DNA of 34,948 nucleotides, taken from assembly GCA_021790335.1 (NCBI GenBank), contig JAJYEE010000024.1:1-34948 (forward strand), given 5' to 3'. The position numbers and the translations under genes were made by a program. Positions 7,014-14,074 of the stretch are shown here, piece after piece (the first letter of the stretch is position 1; every line of letters starts with the position of its first letter). The notes under the pieces were generated by a model. It was not told the origin of the DNA. It worked only from the letters and a program-made list of their open reading frames with translations, and ran no database searches. This stretch comes from Pseudomonadota bacterium. Lineage in GTDB: Bacteria; Pseudomonadota; Gammaproteobacteria; Acidiferrobacterales; UBA6901.

Positions 7014-7469
7014 GGTTACCATTTCCCGGACGCCAGCGCCCTGTCGGGACTGATGCCCGGATCGTCGAAGAACTTTCTGTGGGCATCCAGCGACCACTCG
7101 CGTATCGCGGAGTTCATGCCGAACGCGCCCGCCCGGCACCTCTTTACGCCCTGTCCGATCCCCGGTCCGGTATCGGTCTTGTCGATGACGTCCGGGCCGA
7201 AGTGATCAAGTGCTTCCGGCGAACGCTGGCCAACCCCGCTTGACTGCGCTCGGCACCAGGCTCCCTGTTTTCGCACCGAATCCGGGCCGGAACCGGATTT
7301 GTCTCCACGGGAATACGGCGACAGGCGGTGGCAGCGAGGCGGGAAACCTGCAATATCCGCGGCCGGGAAGCGTGCGTCCCGGGCCGGCGCTTCCGCTGGC
7401 GAAACACCGCGCAGCTTCGCGCGCGGCGGCGCACTGGCCGTTGTGCGGATCCGGGAGCGGCGGATGCCG
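7014..7469. other. 456-nt stretch with no recognisable gene
   Basis: Several open frames cross this stretch, but none is convincing. The longest (leftward, 7016-7549) would overlap the end of acr3 by about 80 nt. Only its last 60 or so residues, ending in HRKFFDDPGISPDRALASGKW-like sequence, look faintly protein-like, and I do not recognise the family. It may be the relic of a gene once following acr3, or plain intergenic DNA. Confidence 0.4.
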
Positions 7470-8564
7470 TCAGATCTTGCTGCGTGCCGATGAGCCGTCG
7501 CCGGCTTCATACCAGCGGCGGGTGCGGGTGACCACCCACACCACTGCAAGCATGATGGGCACTTCGATCAGCACTCCGACCACGGTGGCCAGCGCTGCGC
7601 CGGAGTTCAGGCCGAACAGTCCGATGGCAGTGGCCACCGCGAGCTCGAAAAAGTTGGATGCGCCGATCAATGCCGAAGGACACGCGATCGCATGGGATTC
7701 GCCCAGGGCGCGATTGGCCAGGTAGGCGAGCGAGGCGTTGAGCACCACCTGTGCCAGGATCGGCGCGGCCAGCAGGACGATCACCAGCGGCTGCGCGAGG
7801 ATCTGGGTGCCCTGGAACGCGAACAGCAGTGCCAGCGTGGCGAGCAGCGCAACCATCGATGGCCGGGCGAGCGCATGCATCGCGGCGTCGAAGCGGGCGG
7901 GACCGCGTGCCAGCAGAATGCGGCGCGCGCCCTGGCCGATGGCCAGCGGAACCAGCAGATAGACCAGCACCGAGGTCGTCAGCGTTGCCCACGGCACGGA
8001 GATCGACGACAGCCCCAGCAGCAAAGCGACGATGGGCGTGAAGGCGAACACCATGATCGTGTCGTTGAGCGCGACCTGGCTCAGGGTGAACAGCGCATCG
8101 CCGCCCGACAGGCGGCTCCAGACGAACACCATCGCGGTGCAGGGCGCGGCAGCCAGCAGGATCAGACCGGCGATATAGCTGTCGATCTGCCCCGCCGGCA
8201 GCAACGGGGCGAAAAGGTGGCGGATGAACAGCCAGGCGAACAGCGCCATCGAGAAGGGTTTGATCAGCCAGTTGACGACGAGAGTCACGGCGATACCGCG
8301 GCCGTGACGCCGCACCTCGTGCAGGGTACTGAAGTCGACCTTGGCAAGCATCGGCACGATCATCACCCAGATCAGCGCCGCCACCGGCAGGTTGATCTGG
8401 GCGATCTCGAGCCCCGCGAGCGCGGCGAAGGCCCGCGGAGCGAGCTTTCCGAGAACGATCCCGGTGGCAATGGACAGGATCACCCACAGGCTGAGGTAGC
8501 GCTCGAACCGTGACAGGATCCCGCCGGCAACGGCGCGGTCGGCAGTTTCGCATGGCACGCTCAC
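7470..8564 (-). CDS. acr3: ACR3-family arsenite efflux permease
   Basis: This 364-aa inner-membrane protein exports arsenite. It has about ten hydrophobic segments; the first starts near residue 24 (LSLWVILSIATGIVLGKL). The conserved cysteine of the family is C142 in LAAAPCTAMVFVWS, and SNFFELAVATAIGLFG near residue 317 is another ACR3 signature. This is ACR3 rather than the unrelated ArsB family. The start is GTG 8564, overlapping the arsC stop as GTGA, so translation is probably coupled. The reading frame stays open far upstream through arsC, but that part is not ACR3-like. It is the last gene of the arsR-arsC-acr3 operon. Confidence 0.95.
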   Translation of the reverse strand: MSVPCETADRAVAGGILSRFERYLSLWVILSIATGIVLGKLAPRAFAALAGLEIAQINLPVAALIWVMIVPMLAKVDFSTLHEVRRHGRGIAVTLVVNWLIKPFSMALFAWLFIRHLFAPLLPAGQIDSYIAGLILLAAAPCTAMVFVWSRLSGGDALFTLSQVALNDTIMVFAFTPIVALLLGLSSISVPWATLTTSVLVYLLVPLAIGQGARRILLARGPARFDAAMHALARPSMVALLATLALLFAFQGTQILAQPLVIVLLAAPILAQVVLNASLAYLANRALGESHAIACPSALIGASNFFELAVATAIGLFGLNSGAALATVVGVLIEVPIMLAVVWVVTRTRRWYEAGDGSSARSKI

Positions 8565-9100
8565 GCCCAGTCCTCCGTTCCTCCGGGCGCAGTCCGGTCC
8601 CCGTCGAGGCGTGCCGGAATCGCCCGCAGCGCCTGCGCCAGTGAAGCCGAATCCAGCTCCGCGAGCGGCAGCGCGAGCAACATTTCGATACGCCGGCGCA
8701 GCAGCGTATGAGCTTCCCGGAAAGCGCGGCGCTTTTGCTGCACGCTGCCTGGCACGGCCGCCGGATCCGGCATGCCCCAGTGGGCAGTCGCCGGCCGTCC
8801 CGGCCAGACCGGGCAGGTTTCCGCCGCGGCCGAGTCGCAGACCGTGATGATCAGGTCCATCGGCGGTGCGCCCGCCTGGGCGTACTCGTCCCAGGACTTG
8901 CTGCGCAATCCTTCGGTGGGCCAGCCCATGCGCTGGACGATCTCCAGGGCGAACGGATTGATCTGGCCGGCCGGCCGGCTGCCAGCCGAGTAGGCACGCA
9001 GGCGTCCATCGCTCAGCGCATTCAGGGTGGTTTCGGCCAGGATGCTGCGCGCCGAGTTGCCCGTGCACAGGAACAGCACGTTGCGGATTTTCGGGATCAC
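8561..9100 (-). CDS. arsC: Arsenate reductase, low-molecular-weight phosphatase type
   Basis: ArsC reduces arsenate to arsenite for export by ACR3. The active-site loop is C12-TGNSA-R18 (VLFLCTGNSARSILAE), followed by YSAGSRPAG and the aspartate of HWGMPDPA (D112). Cysteines C88 and C96 (VCDSAAAETCPVWPG) could serve the thiol relay, as in phosphatase-type ArsC proteins. The frame is open upstream to 9256, but homology begins with the GTG at 9098-9100, giving 179 aa. Some family members are about 140 aa; the extra C-terminal 35 residues are helical-looking and charged. The stop overlaps acr3. A strong hairpin lies between arsR and this gene. Confidence 0.93.
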   Translation of the reverse strand: MIPKIRNVLFLCTGNSARSILAETTLNALSDGRLRAYSAGSRPAGQINPFALEIVQRMGWPTEGLRSKSWDEYAQAGAPPMDLIITVCDSAAAETCPVWPGRPATAHWGMPDPAAVPGSVQQKRRAFREAHTLLRRRIEMLLALPLAELDSASLAQALRAIPARLDGDRTAPGGTEDWA

Positions 9101-9155
9101 CGGACGATCTTTCTTGGTCCGAAGAAGGCCTGCGCAATGCAGGTCGGCATGCCCC

Positions 9156-9183
9156 GGTCCCGGTTGCCAGCCGCAACCGGACC
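9156..9183 (-). promoter_or_regulatory. Intercistronic hairpin between arsR and arsC
   Basis: CGGTTGC (9161-9167) pairs with GCAACCG (9173-9179) around a 5-nt loop. The stem extends outward with GGTCC against GACC, with one bulged base. It lies in the 109-nt gap after arsR. It could be a partial terminator or a processing and stability element that sets arsR mRNA apart from arsC-acr3. Confidence 0.45.
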
Positions 9184-9209
9184 GCAGCGTACGGAACTGT
9201 CCCGGGCCA

Positions 9210-9569
9210 TCATTCCGAACCCTTCCCGGTTGTGGCGGGAGACGACACCCCACCACAAACCGGGTCGGACATGGGCAGGCAGGGGTTCCCGCCGCAACAG
9301 TTCTCGGTGAGGTAGGCCAGCAGCTCGTTCATGGCTTCGAACCGCGCGGCGTAGATCACGTAACGCCCTTCCTGTCGGGCGCTGACGAGTCCGGCATGTG
9401 CCAACTCCTTGAAATGGAAAGACAGAGATGAGGGCGCAATGCCGGTGACCTCGCCGACTTTACCGGCTGCCAGCCCGGCAGGCCCGGCCTGTACGAGGGC
9501 GCGGAATACCGCCAGGCGCGAGGCATGGCCCAAGGCGGAGAGTGCGGTTGCTGCCGTTTTTATTTCCAT
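9210..9569 (-). CDS. arsR: ArsR/SmtB-family arsenic-sensing repressor
   Basis: This 119-aa winged-helix repressor probably controls its own operon, arsR-arsC-acr3. The N-terminal SALGHASRLAVFRAL and the recognition helix region IAPSSLSFHFKELAHAGLV (about 44-62) are typical, followed by the wing RQEGRYVIYAA. The recognition helix region lacks the CxC pair used by E. coli ArsR. Instead, cysteines cluster at the C-terminus: C91 and C92 in ENCCGG, C97, and C105. This pattern resembles the Acidithiobacillus-type ArsR, which senses As(III) through C-terminal cysteines. The start ATG is at 9567-9569, directly beside an AT-rich palindrome. Confidence 0.95.
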   Translation of the reverse strand: MEIKTAATALSALGHASRLAVFRALVQAGPAGLAAGKVGEVTGIAPSSLSFHFKELAHAGLVSARQEGRYVIYAARFEAMNELLAYLTENCCGGNPCLPMSDPVCGGVSSPATTGKGSE

Positions 9570-9578
9570 ATTTCAAAT

Positions 9579-9592
9579 AATATTTAAATATT
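9579..9592. promoter_or_regulatory. Probable ArsR operator
   Basis: AATATTTAAATATT is a perfect 14-bp palindrome centred 16 bp upstream of the arsR start. It is flanked by TTCAAAT on one side and GAATGAA on the other, so the dyad extends imperfectly to about 28 bp. The AT-richness stands out from the GC-rich surroundings. The position fits a repressor site overlapping the arsR promoter. Confidence 0.6.
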
Positions 9593-9933
9593 GAATGAAG
9601 TCAATAGCTGGGCGGCGTCCATGCCCAGCGATGAAGTGCACCATTATTTGTGCACCCGCAGCGCGGCGCAGGGCCGGTGCGGAACGGATGTGTTGGACTG
9701 GATCGTGCGTGGTTTTCGGCCGGTATCATTTACGAAACAATGGGATGCAATGCCCGCGATGATGCGCGATAATGAAGGCGCTCACCGGCTCTGCGAAAGT
9801 CTGGGTAAGGTGATCCGTTTTTTTGATGGTGCTTCGGGGACTTTGGCCATCCGGCGGGGGAGTCCGTCCCGCCTCGATCAGGATCATGGCCGCGCGTCGG
9901 TGCGAAATACGCATAAGTCGAAGAGGTGTGGGC
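9593..9933. other. Divergent intergenic region between arsR and glk
   Basis: A rightward frame (9591-9980) is open here, but it runs into glk in another frame and resembles nothing I know. GTGCACC is repeated at 9636-9642 and 9650-9656, 14 bp apart, and each copy contains the palindrome GTGCAC. A possible -10 box, GATAAT, lies near 9769 without a clear -35. The Shine-Dalgarno of glk is AGAGGTG at 9922-9928. Confidence 0.4.
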
Positions 9934-10929
9934 ATGCGAGTGTTGGCGGGCGACATCGGGGGCACCAAGACACTGCTTGAGATTGCCGATGTCGGCGTGA
10001 GCGCTTGCCGTGTCCTCGCGCAGGGACACTATCCAAGCGGCGAGTACGACGGCCTGCTGCCCATGATCCGGGAGTTTCTCGGCACGGCCGGTGCCGCGGC
10101 GGGGGCTTCCCTGCATAGCGCGTGTTTCGGAGTCGCCGGGCCGATCGTCGATGTCAGTACCGGCCAGTGCGCAAGACTGACGAATCTGCCGTGGGACGTC
10201 GATACCGCGGTCCTGGCGCACGGGCTTGGCATCACGCGGGTGCGCCTGATCAACGACTTCCAGGCTGTGGGTTATGGTATCGAGGCGCTGGAGTCCGGCG
10301 ACCTTGCGGTGCTTCAGGAAGGCAGCGAGATCGCGCAGGCGCCGCGGGCGGTAATCGGCGCCGGGACCGGTCTTGGAGTTGGCATCCTCGTTTGGCAGCA
10401 CGACCACTACGAAGCGATTCCGACCGAAGGGGGGCATGCAGACTTCGCACCGACGAATGGGCCGCAGCTGGATCTGTTGCGCAGCCTGATGGACCGCTTC
10501 GGCCGTGTTTCCTACGAGCGCCTGCTCTCCGGACCGGGGCTTGTGAACATCTACTCCTTTCTATGTGCCGGCGCCGGGGAAGCCGCGCGGTTGCAGGCGG
10601 CGATTGAAGCGCAGGACCCGGCAGCCGCCATTGCGCTTGCCGCGCAGGAACAGCGCGACGCGCTTGCGGTCCGCGCCCTCGACATGTTTGCCGAAATCTA
10701 CGGCGCGCAGGCCGGCAACCTGGCACTGACCTGTCTTGCGCGCGGCGGGGTGTACATAGCCGGCGGGATCGCCCCCAAGATCATCGGCATGCTGAAAACG
10801 TCGGGATTCCTCCGCGCCTTCAACGACAAGGGCCGCATGTCGGTAGTGACGGCGGCCATGCCGGTGCGCGTGGTGATGAACCCCGCGGTTGGAATCATCG
10901 GCGCCGCGCTTGCGGCCGGCCGGCTGTAA
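9934..10929 (+). CDS. glk: Glucokinase
   Basis: This 331-aa cytoplasmic enzyme phosphorylates glucose to glucose-6-phosphate with ATP. AGDIGGTKTLLEI at 5-17 is the phosphate-binding loop. Sugar-binding LTNLPWDVD, the catalytic-aspartate region LINDFQAVGYG, GAGTGLGVGIL and TEGGHADFAP all match the Glk family, and GGVYIAGGIAPKI is present near the C-terminus. ATG 9934 has a good Shine-Dalgarno, AGAGGTG, five bases upstream. The frame is open further upstream but without homology. It opens the polyglucose cluster and faces the GH57 branching enzyme tail to tail, so it probably feeds glucose released from polymer back into metabolism. Confidence 0.95.
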   Translation: MRVLAGDIGGTKTLLEIADVGVSACRVLAQGHYPSGEYDGLLPMIREFLGTAGAAAGASLHSACFGVAGPIVDVSTGQCARLTNLPWDVDTAVLAHGLGITRVRLINDFQAVGYGIEALESGDLAVLQEGSEIAQAPRAVIGAGTGLGVGILVWQHDHYEAIPTEGGHADFAPTNGPQLDLLRSLMDRFGRVSYERLLSGPGLVNIYSFLCAGAGEAARLQAAIEAQDPAAAIALAAQEQRDALAVRALDMFAEIYGAQAGNLALTCLARGGVYIAGGIAPKIIGMLKTSGFLRAFNDKGRMSVVTAAMPVRVVMNPAVGIIGAALAAGRL

Positions 10930-10950
10930 GAAACGGTTTCCGTCGATGGA

Positions 10951-11012
10951 TGCGGCCCGGGGCCGCACACCGTGCAAAGGCAGGGCGGCACGGTGCCGGT
11001 TGAGCCCGTGCC
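10951..11012. terminator. Cluster of hairpins between convergent glk and GH57 gene
   Basis: TGCGGCC (10951-10957) pairs perfectly with GGCCGCA (10961-10967) around a CGG loop. Next, CACCGTGC (10968-10975) can pair with GCACGGTG (10988-10995). Alternatively GGCACGG (10987-10993) can pair with CCGTGCC (11006-11012). The last two are mutually exclusive. As the site separates two convergent genes, a two-way terminator is the likely role, though no T-runs are present. Confidence 0.55.
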
Positions 11013-11017
11013 GATGT

Positions 11018-12610
11018 TCAGGGCGGATGCCCTTCCTGGAATATCCGGTAGTCGATGTCGGGGAACAGGTTGTCGCGCGCGGCGATTTCGCGCAGGTAGC
11101 ACCCGTCGAAGCGGGTCTGCTCGGCCATGTCCGCGCAGCGGTGAAACCGGTGGATGTGCGTCTTGAAGCGGCGGACCGCGTAGTCCACGGCGGTGCCGGT
11201 TTTCATGATGAAGGACCAGTCGCTTGCCTGCGCAAGGAGCAGTTCGCGTGCCGCCTGATCGAGAGTCTGGCGCGTCAGATCGGCGGACTGCGGGAAGCGT
11301 CGTTGCAGGGCGCCCATGCGGTCGACGGCGGCGTGCAGATGCGGATAGGTCCAGTCGTTCGAACCGTTCAGCCATACCTCGTGAAAACCGCCGGCTCCCC
11401 AGCTGGATTCGGCGGGCGCGGCGATCTGCAGCCGATCGCAGTGGCGATCGAGGTACTCGGCGGGCGTGATGGTCTCGATCTCGTTCTGATCGCACGCGAT
11501 CCTGCGCAGCAGGAAATCGATCCACTGCGGCCCTTCGAACCACCAGTGGCCGAACAGCTCGGCGTCGTAAGGCGCAACCACGATCGGCGGCGCGTCGCAG
11601 GAGGGTGCCAGCCACTCCACCTGCCGCTGGCGGTTGAACATGAAGTTGCCCGCGTGCTGCGCCGCGCGGGCGCGTGCCCAACCGGGATGATAGGGCTCCT
11701 TCCATTGCCCCTTTCCGGTGATGCGGTGGTATTTCAGGCCGGTAAAGCCTTGCACACCGGCGTGCCGCAACGGCAGCATGTGCGGCGCATCGACGTCGAA
11801 GCCCGCGTCGCGGTAGAAATCGCGATACAGGAAATCTCCCGGGTAGCCCTCGTCGGCTGACCATACCTGTCTGGACGATTCGAAGTCGCGGCCAAAGACT
11901 ACCGGTCCGGCGGGCGTGCGCAGCGGCCGGTGCACGCCGTGGCGCGGCCGCGGATCGGCGTTCAGTACTCCGTGGGAGTCCAGGAAGAAATGATCGAATC
12001 CGAATTCGCCCAGAACGCGTTCGAATCCGGGCAGATAGCCGCATTCCGGCAGCCAGATGCCGCGCGGCCGGCGTCCCAGGATGCGCTCGTGGGTGCACAC
12101 CGCCATGGCCAACTGGGCATGGAGACTGTGCGGCAGGGCTGCGAGCAGCGGCAGGTAGCCGTGGGTCGCGCCGCTGGTAAGGATCTCGAGATGACCCGAT
12201 TCCATCAGCCGCCGGAAGGCCAGGGTTACGTCCTTCTGCTCGACGAAGCGCTGGCGCAGCCGCTCGTAGCGTTGCGTGTAGAAGATCGCCAGCGGATGGA
12301 AGCACCGATCCCGTCGCGTCCGGGCGCGTTCGCCTGTGAGCGCGCGTAGACGTTCATCGAGATAGCGCAGGTACCGGTTCTGCAGCAGCACATCGGTCAT
12401 CATCGCGAGCAGGGTGGGCGTCAGCGAGAGTGTGATGCGAAACGGCACGCCGTCGTGCTCCAGACGGTCGAATACCTCGAGCAGCGGCAAATAGGTCTCG
12501 GTGAGCGCCTCGAAAAACCAGTCTTCTTCGAGGAAGCGCTCGTGCTCCGGATGCCGCACGAACGGCAGATGCGCGTGCAGTATGAGGGCGAGGTAGCCTT
12601 TCGGGCTCAA
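11018..12610 (-). CDS. GH57 1,4-alpha-glucan branching enzyme
   Basis: This 530-aa protein matches the GH57 branching enzymes, which cut alpha-1,4 chains and rejoin them as alpha-1,6 branches. The GH57 conserved regions are visible: LHAHLPFVRH at 11-20, GATHGYLP at 147-154, the nucleophile E189 in GIWLPECGYLPG, and the acid/base D349 in VVAPYDAELFGHWWFEG. The C-terminal helical domain contains SDWSFIMKTGTAVDYA and RFKTHIHRF, typical of the branching-enzyme subgroup. It replaces the usual GH13 GlgB, which is absent from the window. The start is TTG at 12608-12610, 10 nt after the stop of the DUF4912 gene, with no strong ribosome binding site, so coupling to that gene is likely. Confidence 0.92.
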   Translation of the reverse strand: MSPKGYLALILHAHLPFVRHPEHERFLEEDWFFEALTETYLPLLEVFDRLEHDGVPFRITLSLTPTLLAMMTDVLLQNRYLRYLDERLRALTGERARTRRDRCFHPLAIFYTQRYERLRQRFVEQKDVTLAFRRLMESGHLEILTSGATHGYLPLLAALPHSLHAQLAMAVCTHERILGRRPRGIWLPECGYLPGFERVLGEFGFDHFFLDSHGVLNADPRPRHGVHRPLRTPAGPVVFGRDFESSRQVWSADEGYPGDFLYRDFYRDAGFDVDAPHMLPLRHAGVQGFTGLKYHRITGKGQWKEPYHPGWARARAAQHAGNFMFNRQRQVEWLAPSCDAPPIVVAPYDAELFGHWWFEGPQWIDFLLRRIACDQNEIETITPAEYLDRHCDRLQIAAPAESSWGAGGFHEVWLNGSNDWTYPHLHAAVDRMGALQRRFPQSADLTRQTLDQAARELLLAQASDWSFIMKTGTAVDYAVRRFKTHIHRFHRCADMAEQTRFDGCYLREIAARDNLFPDIDYRIFQEGHPP

Positions 12611-12620
12611 GAGCTGCGGA

Positions 12621-13487
12621 TCAGCGGCTGCTCACGGAAGCCGACCATACCAGGCGGTGGCCGTCGAGACGGCCGCCGGTGCGGACGTACATCCGCCCGA
12701 ATTCCTCCTCGCTGATCCACCAGTCCGCATCGGTGTGCGCCGAGGCATGCGACGAGGGAAGGCGCGCAATGCCGCGATCTATGGCGGTGATGAATGCCTT
12801 GCCCTCGCCGTAGTAACCGAGCTGGGCGTAGAGCTGCGTCTCCGCCGCCAGGTCGCCGACGTGAAAGTACCACCGGCCGCTGTCGCTTGGCAGGGGTATC
12901 TCATCGAGCACGTCCAGGATGCGGTCCCGGATGCGGCACAGCCGGATGCGCAGATCCGGCCGGCGCCGCAGTGTGCCGGGTTCGAGCGCCCAGTAACCGT
13001 GCAGGATGCCGGGTTTCTGTGGCAGCAGGCCCAGCAGGGCGTCGGGGAGCGGCGGCAGGGATTCGATGTCTTCGCCAAGGTCAGCTGCAACGAAGGGCAC
13101 CGGCAGATCCAGACCGGCCGGCATGATCGCGGGACTTGCCTGCCCGTCACGCTTGGTGTCGGTCCGGTCCGCCGCTTTGCGGGCGCGTGCCGCAGCGGCG
13201 CCCGGTGCGGCACGGCGCGGCTTGCGGGCGGTGGCGCCCGCGGTACGAGGGCGTGCGGCGGCCGTGGCGCGTTTGCGGGGTGCCGCACGCCGCTTTGCCG
13301 ACCTGCTGACAACCGGCTTGGTGCGGGCAGGTTTGGCCGCAGGCTTCGGCTTTGCTCCCTTTTTGGCCGATTTCGGCCTCTTGCGTGTCAGCAGACGCAG
13401 CAGCTCGTCCTTGCGAAGCCCCGAATAGCCGCTGCGTCCCTGCTTGCGGGCGATAGTGCGCAGTTCCTTCAGCGTTTTGTCACGCAT
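12621..13487 (-). CDS. DUF4912 protein with Rho-N/SAP-like head and H1-like linker
   Basis: The 288-aa protein has three parts. Residues 1-36 (LKELRTIARKQG, GLRKDELLRLL) resemble a Rho N-terminal or SAP-type helix-extended-helix domain, which often binds nucleic acid. Residues about 37-112 are an Ala/Lys/Arg/Pro-rich low-complexity stretch like the tail of histone H1. Residues about 125-285 match my recollection of DUF4912, with GYWALEPGTLRRRPDLRIRL, RWYFHVGDL, LYAQLGYY and SEEEFGRMYVRTGG. DUF4912 genes are often found next to GH57 branching enzymes, as here, where the two genes form one transcription unit. The function is unknown. A scaffold at polyglucose granules or a nucleic-acid-binding regulator are both guesses. 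The start is the ATG at 13485-13487. Confidence 0.8.
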   Translation of the reverse strand: MRDKTLKELRTIARKQGRSGYSGLRKDELLRLLTRKRPKSAKKGAKPKPAAKPARTKPVVSRSAKRRAAPRKRATAAARPRTAGATARKPRRAAPGAAAARARKAADRTDTKRDGQASPAIMPAGLDLPVPFVAADLGEDIESLPPLPDALLGLLPQKPGILHGYWALEPGTLRRRPDLRIRLCRIRDRILDVLDEIPLPSDSGRWYFHVGDLAAETQLYAQLGYYGEGKAFITAIDRGIARLPSSHASAHTDADWWISEEEFGRMYVRTGGRLDGHRLVWSASVSSR

Positions 13488-13578
13488 CGCGAAGTCTTCG
13501 TGCTGTCATGCTGCAGGCATCCTCCCCGTTTCCGCGGCCGAGCACCCGGGCGGTGTCTCGGAACCCGCGAATCAATTT

Positions 13579-13608
13579 TTGCATCCCGCACAATTGAAAT
13601 TGTATAGG
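13579..13608 (+). promoter_or_regulatory. Candidate promoter containing an inverted repeat
   Basis: TTGCAT (13579-13584) and TATAGG (13603-13608) are 18 bp apart. The spacer carries the perfect inverted repeat ACAATT-GA-AATTGT (13590-13603), which reaches the first base of the -10 box. A bound regulator there would block polymerase. The AT-richness stands out locally. Confidence 0.4.
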
Positions 13609-13725
13609 ACGATGGCTGTTCTGTCGCCGCCCCGGACGGGAAAAACTTTTTGCCGGCGGCGGACGCATGCCGGGTTGATCGGCGTCAATGTCGCATCTGT
13701 GCGGTATCGGCATCATGGCATCCCA

Positions 13726-13763
13726 GAGACCAAGATCGGGTCCAGAGACCAGGATCGGGACCA
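13726..13763. repeat. Two tandem copies of a 19-bp repeat
   Basis: The 19-mer GAGACCAAGATCGGGTCCA (13726-13744) is followed directly by GAGACCAGGATCGGGACCA (13745-13763), with 17 of 19 bases identical. It sits 67 bp upstream of the 73-aa gene. It may be a recent local duplication or two regulator sites. Confidence 0.6.
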
Positions 13764-13829
13764 GATTGACGGTCATGACAACGAATAGCCGGGTTGCGGT
13801 GCGGCTCTGGCAGCAGGAGGAGGAGTTTC

Positions 13830-14051
13830 ATGTTTCTGAGACACAAGACCAATCACGATATCGTCGAGATCCTGGATGTCGACGCGCTGTTCGACCCGTT
13901 CAAGAGCCGGGTTGCCGGGCGCTACCACGCCGGCGAGGAAATGCAGGAGCCGGCAATGTTCAAAAAGCCCGACCTGGTTTTCCTGTCAGGGGAGCCGCTG
14001 CCACGTTGCTGGGTGGATATGCACTATCGCGATACCACTGCCGGGTCCTGA
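13830..14051 (+). CDS. Small conserved protein of glycogen clusters (73 aa)
   Basis: The 73-aa product has a very strong Shine-Dalgarno (AGGAGGAGGAG, 13815-13825) four bases before ATG 13830, good evidence that it is translated. Readable segments are FLRHKTNHDIVEILDVDALFDPF, VAGRYHAGEEMQEPAMF and SGEPLPRCWVDMHYRD. I recall similar short proteins beside glgA in other gammaproteobacteria, sometimes labelled acetyltransferase, but 73 residues are too few for a whole acetyltransferase fold and I see no catalytic motif. No membrane segment or signal peptide is visible. It is acidic and probably cytoplasmic. It lies tail to tail with glgA. The function is unknown; a role linked to glycogen synthesis is inferred from position only. 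Confidence 0.75.
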   Translation: MFLRHKTNHDIVEILDVDALFDPFKSRVAGRYHAGEEMQEPAMFKKPDLVFLSGEPLPRCWVDMHYRDTTAGS

Positions 14052-14057
14052 GGTCCG

Positions 14058-14074
14058 GCGCCGCTCAGGGGCGC
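14058..14074. terminator. Short hairpin between the 73-aa gene and glgA
   Basis: GCGCC (14058-14062) pairs with GGCGC (14070-14074) around a 7-nt loop at the convergent junction, overlapping the end of glgA. The stem is short and has no proper T-run, so this is a weak candidate. Confidence 0.3.

Larger units (their letters stand above)
13488..13829. other. Divergent control region of the glycogen cluster
   Basis: This 342-nt gap separates the leftward DUF4912/branching-enzyme unit from the rightward 73-aa gene. No gene is visible in it. It contains a candidate rightward promoter with an internal inverted repeat (13579-13608) and a 19-bp tandem duplication (13726-13763), so it is the best candidate in the window for a regulated promoter of polyglucose metabolism. 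Confidence 0.45.

Noticed and set aside
7470-9176. A single leftward open frame of 568 codons that looks like an ArsC-ACR3 fusion
   Set aside because: Only the part after 8564 is ACR3-like in this frame. ArsC is encoded in another frame and ends in a TGA overlapping the GTG start of acr3, so these are two coupled genes.
9591-9980. Rightward 129-codon frame between arsR and glk
   Set aside because: It has no recognisable motif, begins inside the ArsR operator region and runs into glk in a different frame.
10698-12305. Leftward 535-codon open frame
   Set aside because: It runs in another frame through the GH57 branching enzyme and antisense to the end of glk; composition is Arg/Ala-rich with no motifs.
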